A stretch of DNA of 64,000 nucleotides, taken from positions 34,151,258 through 34,215,257 of the forward strand of contig CM077832.1 in the NCBI GenBank assembly GCA_039720395.1, read 5' to 3'. The position numbers and the translations under genes are program-made. Of this stretch, positions 45,276 to 58,068 are shown one piece after another; the stretch's first letter is position 1; every line of letters begins with the position of its first letter. The notes beneath the pieces were generated by a model. The model was not told where the DNA came from. It saw only the letters and a program-made list of their open reading frames with translations, and made no database searches. The stretch comes from Liquidambar formosana. Taxonomy: Eukaryota > Streptophyta > Magnoliopsida > Saxifragales > Altingiaceae.

Positions 45276-48200
45276 ATTTTATGAGTTGATCTCTACCGTT
45301 CAAAAGCTACAAATCTCGAGATTTTTGGGTTTTTAAGGATAAACACTGGTGGTGGACTGGTGGTTTTTTTCTTCGTGGAAACTTAGGAATGCTTATCGCA
45401 GCTTATCATTCAGCGCCCGCCAGCTGATTAGATATATTAAAATTTTATATTTATAAACGACTTATTTAATAGGTGACATCTTACTTTGTTAAGAGGTTCC
45501 GATTTTGATCCTCACTATATCCAACCATCCATGCCGTTTTATATAGTTTTGATTTAAATTTTAACTCGAATGATTAATTAAGATAATTAATTTTAGATTC
45601 AAGTTTATGCAAAAATATTAATATTTATTTATTGATATTGAAATCAAGATTAAAAATAAATTTTGTTGATCGTAAATAAATAAATAAAAGAAGACAGAAT
45701 TCAATAACTCTAAAAGTTCTAGGGACGTAAGGGGGTCATATATTTTATCTCATTTGAAGTGAACTGTTTTAGGCAAGCTTTCCATTCATATTCTTATTTT
45801 TTTCATTCTCTTTCCGTACTGGGGGTGGGGAGTGAGGTGTGGATCGATTTCAGATCCAGCGATGGAGTGAAAAAAAAAAACCCTCGAACACTGTTTTATT
45901 ACACAAACGTGTCGTGATCCCCTTAACCTGACATGGTGTTTGAATCTTTTGATCCTAGTATCCAAACTGTTTGTTTTGGGGGTGTGGGGTTACAATGAAC
46001 TTCCAAGGCTAATTTTATCTTTAGGTGGAGACTTGAGGATCTGTTTGGGAATTGGACTATTTAATAAGAATAAAAAAACCTTACCCAATAATATAAAATT
46101 AAAATTAATTAAACTTATTTTCAATTTATCAAATTTTAAAATTCACCAAACAATCCTTAAGACTGCCGACTAGTGTAATTTTTGTGTCGGTGGACATAAG
46201 CGCACGTAACAATCACACTGGTCATATGTACAACAAAGGGACATTATTGCTTACGCCTATGCCACGTTCAATTTTTGGAAGTAGTAGTTTATTCTCCTTT
46301 TTTAGTTACAAGTACTTCTCAGTTTTCACAATCCTTTTCCTTTCAAGAGCCTTTACTAGCTTTCCCATGACGTGACGTGAGTGTTTACAGTGATCTCTAA
46401 TCTGTAAGACCAACTTATCCTTTCATGGATGGATGATCTCCTTCACACAACACACCCCACCCCCACCCAAGGAAAAACAAAAAAAGAAAAAAAAAAACAC
46501 AAAAATTAAAACCCCCCCCCCCCCCCCAACACACACACCCACACTGCACACAAACAAAAACCCCATCTGATTTCAAGAAAATGAACAATTAGCTTTAGGG
46601 AGATAAAGAGGGTGTCTGTGTGTCCAATGCCAAATTCGATCCCCTTGTGTTAGAACCAATTTGACAGTGATTTAGGGCAAAGCAATTAATGGAGGAGATG
46701 GAAAGATGAAATTTCAAAACTAACCTCATTCTAAAACCTAAACAAATTATACATGTGGCTATTTGTTCTAATAAATTTGTAAAACTGCTCATTTCTATCT
46801 AAAGATAGGTGGGTTTGCTTCTTCATTCTTACAATCAAAGTAACAAAATTCTTGAATTATTCCAAAGTTCACAAATATATCCTGGCATGGATTTTTCGCT
46901 AAATGAATGATACCTAATTTTACCCCATAAATTTCAATAATTCTTGAATATATTACATACTCCTGAATAATCCACATACTGCCAATAGTATACAAATTAT
47001 TTTCGAAATTCTCAAATTATTCTGAATAATTCTAAGATGATAACACATCTTTCTTAATAAATTAAATTTCACTATTTTTGACTCATAAATTTTTCCTCGA
47101 TTATTGGTGATATTTTCCCAAATAATTCCCGTATTACAAATAATTCCTACACGTCGAATATTTCGATCCAGAATTTGTCCCTATGCTTACAATCAGTTTT
47201 ATGATCTTTTCAAGGAAGTGAAACCCTTAATTGACTAAGCTGATGCCAATGGGTTTTTTAACCCTCTTGTTGTATTAAACTCTTTTGCTTAATTTATCTT
47301 TCTTCTTGTTTACCAAAAAAAGAAACCCTTAATTGACCTATGCTTATTGTAGCTTTCCTCAAATTAAAGAAGACTTTTGAGTACGTCATCCTTTTTAATT
47401 ATTAGGGTCAGAGCTGTTTCGAATAAATTTCAAGATGTGGTCCAGGCCAGGCCAACATGACACACAATATCGATCTCATTTTTACTGAAAACCAAGTTGC
47501 CTTTAGTTTAATATATTTAATAAATAAATAAATAAAATCAATATAGGAAGTTCACACCCTAATTTCTCAGCCAAACTAGTTGAAACTTAAAACTAGTCAA
47601 CTTGACTCCAAATGAATGAATTTAGAGCTTTGCCAAAGATATAAAAGGTGTAAGTCTTTCGTCTTGGTAGGACCGTAAAACACAAGGAGCAAGATCGGTA
47701 AGGGGGCAGTGGCCGGTAGTATTCCCGGCGCCTTGGAGAAAAAGCCAGTAAAGACAGAATGTGTTCTATTGATTCTGCATTAAAAGGTATTTTTAGAATA
47801 ATAAGTGTATACAGTACTCTACTCCGTTGTTTGAAAAAGACACCAAGTGGTTTTTAATTTATGGGGCGGAGCCTGTGCATGTGATGCTCTTGCAACAGCA
47901 ATTTTTCTGTCGGCATATATAATATCTGTCTAAAGGGGCCTGCCCAGTTAGGGATATTCCATATTGAGTAGAAGGTAGTTTGCATATATTAATTTCAACT
48001 TGGCTGTGGGTTGTCTCTTTTGAATATGGTGACAGGAGCATGTGAGGAATGAAAATGGTGGTAGTGATCATATAATAGAGGTGAAACTACAACAATGTTT
48101 AACATGTGCAATCTTCCCGCCTTGGTACCCCTGGTTAAACATCCCTGTATAGTGGACCATGGTGGCCTGGTGGGTGAGGTGCCAACCTGCAGCCATGCTC

Positions 48201-48354
48201 GAGGACGAGGGTGTCTCCTTCAAAACTTGCTGTTTGCTTCATATTTACAGTGAAAATGGTAGTAATAACAGTATCAATTAAGTACAACCCGTCTTAAAAT
48301 GTTCACAGATCGAACATTATTTTAAGAGAATGGTGGGAAAAGTGCGAACCTCTG
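45276..48354. other. Gene-free sequence
   Basis: Composition AT-rich with C and A runs near 46480-46530. A more GC-rich patch at 47640-47780 (GGCGCCTTGGAGAAAAAGCC) is unexplained. Confidence 0.45.
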
Positions 48355-48705
48355 GAACAAAGTCGGTCCTAAGTTTTTTGGGACCTTAGGTGAATTTTTT
48401 TAATTGGGCTCTCTATATATATTCACAAGCAAAATAAAATTTATACTAAAAAATTTTATTTTTTCTTTTGGTTTTGGGGTTGAGTTTAGTAAATTATTTG
48501 ACCATTTGAGTTATTGTACATGAACTTGGGTTAGGAACTTAAGAGTTATTTAAAACCCTTAAATTTGGATGGGGGGGGGGGGGGGGGGGCGGGGTTTTAG
48601 TTTACTACAAAGGTACCAACTGAGTTGGGGCTCTTATTTTTTGTCAAAATTTTGATGCCTTAGGCAACCACCTGAGTAGCCTTACCTCAGGGCAGGCCTG
48701 CTGTG
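48355..48705. repeat. Dispersed repeat, copy 2
   Basis: TTTACTACAAAGGTACCAACT, ATTTTTTGTCAAAATTT, GCCTTAGGCAACCACCTGAG match copy 1 at 11297-11540. Contains a 19-base G run at 48571-48589. Confidence 0.45.
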
Positions 48706-48834
48706 GAATTTGAGTACAGGGTGACTAGTTGGAGGAAGCTATAAATTGACATTGATTAGTGATAACTACAAGCTAGGTTCTTTTTTTTTCATTTTTCATT
48801 TTTCATTTTTCATTTTCATTTTTTTTTTTCCCAA

Positions 48835-48955
48835 AAAATAAGAAAACATATACACCCACACACGCACTCATGCAGAGTAGAAACCTAAATCTCTGTAAAT
48901 TCTACACCTTTATTAGGATAGGATATGCCATTAGACCCAAGGGCCATTGGCACCA
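48835..48955 (-). repeat. Dispersed repeat with ACACCCACACACG motif, copy 1
   Basis: Shares CACCCACACA, GCAGAGTAGAAACC and GATATGCCATTAGACCCAA with 50185-50280. It may be a minus-strand SINE by its T-rich flank, but no clear Pol III boxes. Confidence 0.3.
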
Positions 48956-49342
48956 ACTAACTAGGTTCATAGCATAGTAAAAAAATTAGTTTTAGCGGGT
49001 TAATACAAGTAATTCACTAAACAAAAGATTTTGCTACCATGGTCCGGGGAAACATACTTTACCCCACAAAAATTAGAGTAAAAAATGGAAATTTTGAAAT
49101 TTGACTTATGTGGGAGTGTTAAATTTACAAGAGGAAGTAATATCTGCAATTATTGAAAAGAACTGCATAGAACAAAGTACAAAATATAAGGGAGGAGGGT
49201 CATTTGACCCCTCTTTGCCAGCCCCTCCCTCCGCCCAAAGCATTCATCCAATTAATGTGCACACATTTATCTTGTGATTGGAATTTTTTTTAATTTTTTA
49301 TTTTAATTTGGAAAGTAGCATACGCTACTATATTTATGTGTA

Positions 49343-49698
49343 GAGTAAACTGAAGAAAATCTCCTTGAAATATGAGAGGGTTAACAGATAACCCCCCTTA
49401 TGTTTTAATTTTATCAATGTGTCCCCTAATTCAATCAGAAGACAAAACCAATCATCGATGGTCCCCTAATTGGACATAATTGCGGCGGAAGTTCCAGCGA
49501 TTTTAGACAACATAGGTCCGCTAATGGTATCACGTGGATAGCCACGTGACTAGTTTTCGTCAATTTTCATTAACGGTGAATGATGGTGAGGCACATTGCC
49601 AAAAATTAAGACATAAGGGAAGCACATTGACAAAATTAAAACATAAGGGGGTTATCTGCTAACCCCCCATACTTTAGGGGGGTTTTTGCAATTTACCC
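49343..49698. mobile_element. MULE-type MITE with GGGTAAATTGC ends
   Basis: 356 bases. Left GAGTAAACTGAAGAAAAT, right (complement) GGGTAAATTGCAAAAACCCC. Long inner TIR match AACAGATAACCCCC / AGCAGATAACCCCC and TTATGTTTTAATTTT. TSD TTATGTGTA (49334-49342) versus CTATGTGTA (49699-49707), 8 of 9. The termini resemble Pack-MULE 2. Confidence 0.7.
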
Positions 49699-49707
49699 CT
49701 ATGTGTA

Positions 49708-51194
49708 TATGTGTGTATTTGCAAATAGCAATATTCAAGACCTTCAGTTCTTGAAATACAAGTCTTAAAAGCTACTAGTCCACCCATTGAAGTTATTTAT
49801 AGATTGTTCTTGACAAAATAATTTAATGTACATGAAGTTCTATATCATTTATTTGTACTCCGGGTATTAGATTTATATGGGAACAAATCAACCTACAATC
49901 AAATTCGACCTGTTTGTTACAGGATCGAATGAAATTGAATTATTTATTGATGGATAATTGGACCAAAGTTGCTTATAGGATTAGCTAAATTAATGGGAGT
50001 GGAGTAAGATTCACATCATTATTTGATCCATTGAATGGCCTATTTAATTCAGAGCACACACTTTTACAACATTCTCCTTTGTTATTGTAATATCCTGTGG
50101 CAAAGACTCTCAACAGTTCACACTTCCTGATTATTGAAAAAAAAAAAAAAATTCTTTTTTATTTTTGCCAAATTAAAAAAAAAAAGAAAAAACACACACC
50201 CACACATCACCCACGTAGAGTCAAAACCAAGACTTTTATTAGACAGGGTATGGCATTAGACCCCAATACCATTGGTGAAAAAATTTACTTAATTTATTTT
50301 TTTAGAAGAAAAGGAGAAAAAAAAAACCAACCTAAGTTGGACAGGCAAGAAAGGCCTCTCAATTAGTTATTCTGGGTTTCACTCTTCCTTAATGGATATC
50401 ATTGCTGGGCCACGCGCGTCTTGGGAACAACCAGACCAACTGTCCTTTAGGCAAGTACAATGTGCCTATTTAGACCCATCAATCTGGCCCATAGTTTCTA
50501 CAAGGCAGAGGTCGACCCACATTTCTAGCTCATCCTAGCATGGCAAAACTCAGAATTTGGGCCACCTTAATTCATTTCAAACGGTATTTTGGATAGTCAT
50601 TTCAGATCTCATTCCATTGTAAATAACTATTTTAAGCATGAAATCAAATTCTATTTCCATCCATCCATGCCAACTAAAGTGCTAAACAATTAAACATGGC
50701 CTTAGGCTCCTCTCCTACTAGCATATTCCCTGTCAGCATAGACGGTGGGCTTGAAGCAATCGCTTCAAGAGCCAAATCGTTAATCATTTTACACCATAAT
50801 TTCTAATCTATAACCTCAACATCAGGTTTGAGTTGAGGGCCGAGTAGATAGTGGATTGGCCAGCTTGGGTTCTTTTTATTGCTGATTCCTCCATCAATTG
50901 GGTTGAGCCTAGGTTACAGCCCCAGGATTGGGTAAGAGTGTCTGGGTTTTTTAATTCAGTGTTGCAGCAGCTCTAGCCTCTTTGAGCCTACAAGAAAATT
51001 TTGTTTTGCTCAGTCTCGTCAGAAGCATGGTGGAAGAAAAACATGTTCTTGGTCATTGTGTTTAAATCTAAAACTTGCTTTTATGTATTTTTTGTTCTTT
51101 CATTTTTTTTTTCCCCGTGTTACAGTTGAATTGCACAAAGAAAGAAGAAGGGCTTCACATTTTTTTTTTCCAACCTTTTTGAGTGATATGAGGT
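49708..51194. other. Gene-free sequence
   Basis: Apart from the dispersed repeat at 50185-50280, nothing recognised. Confidence 0.45.
50185..50280 (-). repeat. Dispersed repeat with ACACCCACACA motif, copy 2
   Basis: Shares CACCCACACAT, GTAGAGTCAAAACC and GGTATGGCATTAGACCCCAA with 48835-48955. Confidence 0.3.
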
Positions 51195-51355
51195 TTGTGG
51201 AGCAAGGATCCTCTCCATTGTAATGGATGGTCTATTGAAATCTGAACGGTTCATACCATATGGATCCTACATGTTTTGGTGGATCTCACATGGTATGAAT
51301 AGTCTAAATTTCATTAGACCGTCCATTAAATGGAGAGACTCTCTTCCCGAGGTTT
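51195..51355. mobile_element. Small palindromic MITE
   Basis: Arms GGATCCTCTCCATTGTAATG / GAGTCTCTCCATTTAATGGA (complement) and GGTTCATACCATATG / TATTCATACCATGTG. About 150 bases. TSD not identified. Confidence 0.55.
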
Positions 51356-51870
51356 GCAAGGGATATCTGATTACTATCGATTCCACTGTTTAAATTTTCA
51401 ATAGGATTTATATTATATTGTTATTGTGCATGACAAAAAATCACTACCTGCCATATCCATGTAGCTAGCCCCTTCATTCAAGTTGTTGAATGAAACATTG
51501 TTGCCTTGTGAGTTAGGTGACTTCTTTGGAGAAACCATTCTTGTCAAAATCACTGAGAAAGGGTGGCAGAATCTAAAGACTTACGGCATGATTTCTTTTC
51601 TTGGATTAGCTTTAGCGTGTTCCAAAGTCTTTTGAGGTGGTTGGGACTTGGGGTTGCGCTATTTTTGTTGACGGTTATCCTGTCCAGCTCCTCAAACACG
51701 TTGCTAACTGAAGCAACTGGGTTGTTCTTGCACGGAACGCTGCGTTTTCTTTCCTTTTTTACCTATTTTTTGTCCCCCTTTTTTGGGATAAGTTAGAACG
51801 CTGAGTTGCATTTTCGTAAAGGCTAGAGGCCTAGAGCCTTTATTTTAACCCAACTACGTGACGTACTAAT

Positions 51871-52313
51871 TTGAAATAGAATGCGCATCGGTTGGAACGT
51901 CTTGAATAGATCCCACGGTTAAGAACCATTTAACCTATATCAGACGATCCGGATGATTTGCTTATAGTCATTCTCGTTAAAATGGAATCTATTTTCTTTG
52001 ATACCCTTTTAGCCTTTTTGAAATAGAATGCGCATCAGTTGGAACGTCTTAAATAGATCACACGGGTGAGAACCATTCAACCTATATCGGATGATCCGGA
52101 TGATTTGCATCTAGTCATTCTCGTTAAAATGGAATCTATTTTCTTTGACACCCTTTTAGCCTTTTTGAAATAGAATGCGCATTGGTTGGAACGTCTTGGA
52201 TAGATCACACGGTTGAGAACCATTCGACCTGTGTCGGACGATCCAGATGATTTGCATCAAGTCATTCTCGTTGAAATGGAATCTATTTTCTTTGACACCC
52301 TTTTAGCCTTTTT
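51871..52313. repeat. 147-base tandem repeat, 3 copies
   Basis: Units start near 51871, 52018 and 52165 with exact 147-base period, each beginning TTGAAATAGAATGCGCAT and ending CCTTTTAGCCTTT. Copies differ by a few substitutions each. No coding frame. Confidence 0.9.
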
Positions 52314-54266
52314 ATTTTATAGTAGCCTCGTGCTTTCAGGTTGTGACTTGTAAGAGCTTTTTTCCCACTTTACCCTCTTTTATATTTTTTTTAAGTAAGG
52401 TGTTGTTTTCTTGGGTAGCGATGCAACTCGGACGGATTGAGAGATCAAAATGATTTGAGCTCCTTGCTTAATCCTAACCCAAGGCGTAGGTGTGGAACCC
52501 AAAGTTGTCCAATCCAAGGTCATCCTGAATTTCATTTTTTGAAATCGGGTTGGGCTCATATTAGATATAAACCGGGTGGGTTAGAAGGTTGGGGTGTTTT
52601 TTTTTTTCTTTATTTGATAATAATTTTTATTTTGGGAAATCCTAAAATATTTGTTAATCAAAACAAAAAATTATTTTACTTTCCTAATGTGTTATTTCTA
52701 TATTTAAAATTACAATTATCTTAATCATAACACAAAATAAAGTAAAAAGATAAAGTTGGAAAATTAAAATTAACAAGAGTCACATTAATAGATAATGCGT
52801 TAAGTAATTCACCTAAATATACACGGCCTGATCAAGGTTGCTCAAAACATTTTGGGATGAAGGAAATATGTACTAAGTATTCTTAAAAACCATCACTTTT
52901 TCAAAGGCTTTTTTTGAGATGTTTGCTTGAATTCTATCTTCATATTATTAGGTATGAGAGAAAATTTATGATTCTACAAACTCATAAGATTGATAAATGA
53001 TATAATAGCATTAATTTTTTTTTGGTGATATCCCCAATTTTATCAAATGTTCTAGACTCCATTTTTGTAGCTTGAAGTGCCATATGTAAACATATGGAAG
53101 TATGGAACCGTTCAAATCCACGGGACGTCCAAATGGAAAATAATTGGACAAATTTGTCTACTTTCCAATGTTTGGTTGCATGATTGATTTCTTTGTACCG
53201 GCCACCTGTGCTAATTTAATGCATAAGGACCCCATTATACGTCATATCTATGCTTAAAATTTATTGTCAGAATTTAATGCTAATTAAGGACCCCAAACGG
53301 ACCTTGAAGTAGTAGTACAATTTCTGAATCTCCCTGATCAAGTTTGATAGATTCATCCTCTGAAACAGGAAGTTCTGGTCCTGGTGGGATGCTATCAACC
53401 ACTACCTGAGGGATGGCACAGCCCACTCACCAATTTTTGAAAATATTTTTCATTTATCCCATTGGTAAATTCCTTTTGACCACCCAAAATATCTAGATAT
53501 GTCATTATTGCTCCAACAGTCATTTAAGGCTTTTTGGTTTTTGCCTTGCCTTTGTCAACCAGGACATTGGGACTGTAGGCCTAATTAATCTCTAATTAAT
53601 CTTGGGCCGAATAAGAAAATGAACTTTTTGCCCCTACTGGGTCGAGCAGTTAGGTTTGAGTGTGTTTTCAAAAATCACCGTTTCTATTTTTTGTAAAAAT
53701 TATTAGCTATATGGGTATAGAGCATTACACATAATTCATTAAGAAAATAATTTAAGCTAAAATCTCAGAAAGAGTAAAACCTCTGATACCCTAATAGTTA
53801 GTTTAAAAAAAATAAAAAGAAAAATGAAAATGAATTATTTATTATTATTATTATTATTAATGATTGGGGGTATCTGGCCGATGTGTTACTCTTTTTCAGG
53901 TTTTAGTTTAAACTATTCCCCTAATGACTTGTGTGTGACGCCCCATACTCACATGGGCAAAGATAGTAAATAGTTAAAATGATGACTTATAGGGAACATA
54001 TAAAGGCCTGATCGTTCGATTAATCTTTCATGGACCAAAAAAGAAACTTTTACCATAAACATGAAAAAGTAATAGTATTAAAATGTAATTATCCTACGCA
54101 ATGTAATTGCCTTGCACTTCTAGTGAGTACACAATTACAATATATGGTTGAGAATCAGGGGACATAAATTTTTATGACATTTCTTATAATAATGATTTAT
54201 TATTCTTAATAACTTTTTTGTGAAAATTATATTTTATGAAATTCATTGTTTAGATTACTTATTCCT

Positions 54267-54311
<45 letters not shown>

Positions 54312-54780
54312 TATGTTTTCCAAATGTCAAGTTTATCAGCGAGAGATTGAGAAATGCTTCATTTATAAATACAACATTTTTTATTGATTTGAAATAGAAG
54401 TTTATAGATTGGATGACTATGGGTATATGATTGACCCTCCCACCTCTCTGCTTAATTGGGGGTTATCTATGACACCAACAGAACCAAGATCAATGACGGA
54501 ATGGGTCCTACATTTTTGTCTTTTCATTTTGTGAAAAACTTGGGTAGTAATAAAACACCATAATTTGTCGTGAAAATATAAATGGAGTAGTGGGGCCTAA
54601 TAGTATTAGTCACAATCTATTATCATGCCACATTATGGGAGATTCTTTTGGGGCTATTAAGAAGGCTCAGAAGCATTCCTAAAAACTTAGGCCTCTCTGG
54701 TTCCTAACCCATTAATTGATAAGATCTTAAACCCTATTTTATTTTTATTTTTCAGACAATAGTGCTAAGTTTCAAACACT
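52314..54780. other. Gene-free AT-rich sequence
   Basis: A TA repeat and an ATT-unit repeat (53836-53858); no gene recognised. Confidence 0.45.
54270..54308. repeat. (TA)n microsatellite
   Basis: About 39 bases in gene-free sequence. Confidence 0.95.
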
Positions 54781-54789
54781 TAACTTTTA

Positions 54790-55107
54790 TGGTAAATTAC
54801 AAGAAACTCCTTTAATTTTTAACTCCTTTTCACACAACTCCCTAAAGAAAAAATCAATGCAATGTTTCAATTAGTTAGATTTCGGGTGAAAAATCGAGTA
54901 GAAATTTAGTGAAAAACATTATAGAAATCCATATCTCTCTCACGTGCTCAATATTCATCAATTTCTATAGATTTTGTTTTTACCAAATTTCTACTTGATT
55001 TTTCATTTGAAACCTAATCAAGAAGGGACGGTATTACATCGATTTTTTCTTTAAGAGAATTATATGAAAAAGAGTTAAATATTAGAGGCATTTCTTATAA
55101 TTTACCC
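54790..55107. mobile_element. MULE-type MITE with GGTAAATTAC ends
   Basis: About 318 bases; left GGTAAATTACAAGAAACTCC, right (complement) GGGTAAATTATAAGAAATGC. TSD TAACTTTTA (54781-54789) versus TAACATTTA (55108-55116), 8 of 9. No coding content. Confidence 0.65.
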
Positions 55108-55116
55108 TAACATTTA

Positions 55117-56329
55117 AGAGAAGGGTGGATACAAGACAATTTTATCCTACTTAGTATTTAATTTCTGATCGAATGCTTTATACGGTAGGATGAGACTGAT
55201 CGAGTTGAAAGATTAAAAGAGCCTAACTAAAGTTACCAAACTGATTTTGAGAATGTACTACGTGACCTAGAGCCTTATAACCCTGGCCTTCATTCATACG
55301 AGTGTCCCAAATAAAGGGTCTCATGTGGTACACTGTGCATTGTAATTTTGAAATAAACCCCATTTATATCACTACGTTATTACTATTGTCAGTCTTATCA
55401 ATGCATCACCGAACCCATGGCGTTTGGGTATTTGGGAGTATCCAAAGATTCTAAAAGACTCAACGAATTCTCCTCTAGTAAATGTGTTTGTTTAATTTTT
55501 AATTTTTTTTACCTGTTAAATTATCTAAATAAACCCAAACATCGAGAAGCAAAGGATCCTCTCTCCACCTCTTTTGACCACTATAACCATAACTGTTGAT
55601 ATTCTACTGTCACCACCACCACCGCCACCCCTCATGCGTCAAGACTCCCAAAACATCTATTACCCCTACGGCCCTACCACCACTAATATATGCCATGTAT
55701 TGATCTACTAGTCTATGTATATCTATGAATTAATGCCAGTCATTAATAAAATGCTTTCAAAAAAAAGGAAAACTAAATAATTAAAGAAAAAAAGAGATAG
55801 CAACATGAAAAAAAAAAAAAAAAGAAAAAGAAAGAGAGAGAACTTAAATAAGTTTTTTAGTTGACTTGCGTGGTGTATGACAATCACCAAAGAAATAAAT
55901 AAGTAAAAAAATAAAATAAAAATCTAAGCAGTAAAAGAAAAGAGAGAGTAAAAAAAGAAAAAGAAAAAGGGATAATCATATCACAATAACAAAACTGGAG
56001 AAACAGAGTACAAATGAATTTAAATTATTAAAAAAAGTGCGGGAAAAAAAAAAGTAGTACAGTACTGAAAAATATCATAACTTAGTGAAAATATGCAAAC
56101 ATGTTTCCACTGTTAGGAAAATTTGTATTACCCTTATAATTTTATCAAAACAATAAGCATATAAAGCAGAAATAACACAAAATAAATTCTGAAAATTCAC
56201 AAAGTTATAGAATACAAAAGATGTTTAAAAACATAAATGGATTGATCAAGGCTAGTGTTTGACGCTATGTTCTTAAGACAGATTTTGCCTTTTCATTTGA
56301 TGCTTTAAGTCTCTCAGACGTCTCTGCCT
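55117..56329. other. Gene-free AT-rich sequence
   Basis: A CCACCACCACCGCCACC run (55613-55629) and purine-rich A/G tracts (55740-55980); no gene recognised. Confidence 0.45.
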
Positions 56330-57008
56330 CTCACGATACAATGATCTGTCACACAGAAGAATCACTGCAATCTGCGTGTCTGGCGAACCCACTGTATCTT
56401 TATACTCTCTCAAATAATACGAAAATTAAATTCTTGATTAACTTCTAATTGACTACGAAAATGCAGTTTAAATAAACAACCCAGAAGTGACTTTCCAAAA
56501 TAGTCCAAAAAGCACATTGATCAAGTGTGTCTTTTGTTTATGACTATTCTAGGTTAACAAATAGATACAACTTAAACGGTAATTATATTAATTAGCAAAA
56601 ATAAATTTTGCTAAAAAATTAACACATATGGGTCAGTCTTCTTGACCCCACCCCTCTCGGCCCGGTGCAGGTGGCGTGCGTGTTTTTGGGTCCAAACCCA
56701 ATGTTGGCTAGGTCATCCCTACTCACAAAACTTATGTGCCCTTTGAGCCCAAACCATAGATCAAAAGTATGTGTATATGAATTTACTAAAGAATTCATAA
56801 TTTTTCAATGTGGGACAAACCTCATTACTGTTCTTCAACCAACTATTCAAGGGTGACTTTAGAAAACAATTTCTCATTCAACCTTTAATGATTTTGGCAA
56901 ATTAAATATTTGAATTAAATTTCCGCATATAAATTAACTAATTCCAATATGGACCCATCTCAAATTACACATGGGACCCATATTAATAAATGGCCAATAT
57001 CTCTAACA
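56330..57008 (-). mobile_element. LTR-like repeat (minus copy)
   Basis: Reverse-complement homologue of 37448-38150, with the TGTTAGAGATATTGGCC end at 57008. Homology extends at least to about 56330. Opposite orientations mean two independent insertions, not the two LTRs of one element. Confidence 0.55.
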
Positions 57009-57283
57009 CCAAAATTCACGACTTGGTTACCTAGATAGTGAAACCCACACATTAACGTTGAGGATAAATCTAGAAATAGGAAAACATATTTTTTGGTATT
57101 CAATTTTTCTGAATTTATAATAAAAGTCGGGTCGTTGTGTTTCACTGCATAAAAAAGTGAACAATTGCTTGGTAGTAAGCATCAACATTCAAGTGTTACA
57201 ACCATAGTAATAAAATAAAATAAAAATGCCTGAATGCACCAGTTCGATGTGGGGGAGTGTACCCTTAAGATCGTTTGAGGAGG

Positions 57284-57350
57284 GATTTAATTGAGATACG
57301 TGCAAACTGGTCCGAACACCTGACTGTCAAACCAAATAAAAAAAAAAATG
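57284..57350 (+). mobile_element. SINE 3'-end remnant with poly(A)
   Basis: TTTAATTGAGATACGTGCAA, then CCGAACACCTGACTGTCAAA and A-rich tail, similar in order to 39355-39425. 5' boxes not found. Confidence 0.4.
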
Positions 57351-58059
57351 CAATAGAAGCAACATCAAATCAATTGTAACATTGAAGACAACTTAACGAT
57401 ATCCCTCAACTTTTTTTACACCCCTCATTTATTTTAAACTTCTTAAATGTTTTATACTTTTATGAAAAACACAAAATGTTTTAATGAAAATTAACTATAT
57501 TGTCCACTACAGGGGCGGATGCACTAAGGTGCATCTGCCTTCACGTGCAATCACTCAAATATTTTTTTTTAAAAATAAATAAGTAATGTTATTTAAATTT
57601 ACTTAAGTGCTTTAACTTTATTGAGAAAAAATTGTTAATTTTAATTAAATTTGGTTAAATTTACTAATGTACACCATTTTTGTAGATTAAATAAAGTTGG
57701 GTTTAATTTGTAAATTGATTTTTATGGCATGTTTGTTAGTCTTATATACTATTTTATATATTCTATTCAGTCATGTCAATGTGTGGTCATATGACTTTCC
57801 CTTTTTTCCCATCTTGTTGAGACTTTGTCCCACATAGGGTAGATGGGGATAGGAGTGTTAAGCATAGTATATAGATAGGAATGTTAGGAGTAGTATATAG
57901 GATTCCACGTTTTTAAAATTTGCTTACATATTTTAAAGTATGGTATGACTATCGTTTTATGTAATTTTATCACTTCAAATCAACCATGCCAATATGTGGT
58001 TTTATTTTTCTCTCTTCCTTATCTAATTCTTAGAAGCAGATACATATATATATATATTA

Positions 58060-58068
58060 TAAAAAAAT
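58060..58068. repeat. Left TSD of Pack-MULE 2 (TAAAAAAAT)
   Basis: Exact 9-base copy of 59641-59649, directly outside the terminal repeat. Confidence 0.8.

Noticed and set aside
51871..52313. CRISPR-like array
   Set aside because: Whole 147-base units repeat without unique spacers, and the context is a plant nuclear genome.
37448..57008. The two LTR-like blocks as the ends of a single retrotransposon
   Set aside because: They are inverted relative to each other; LTRs of one element are direct repeats, and a normal host gene lies between them.
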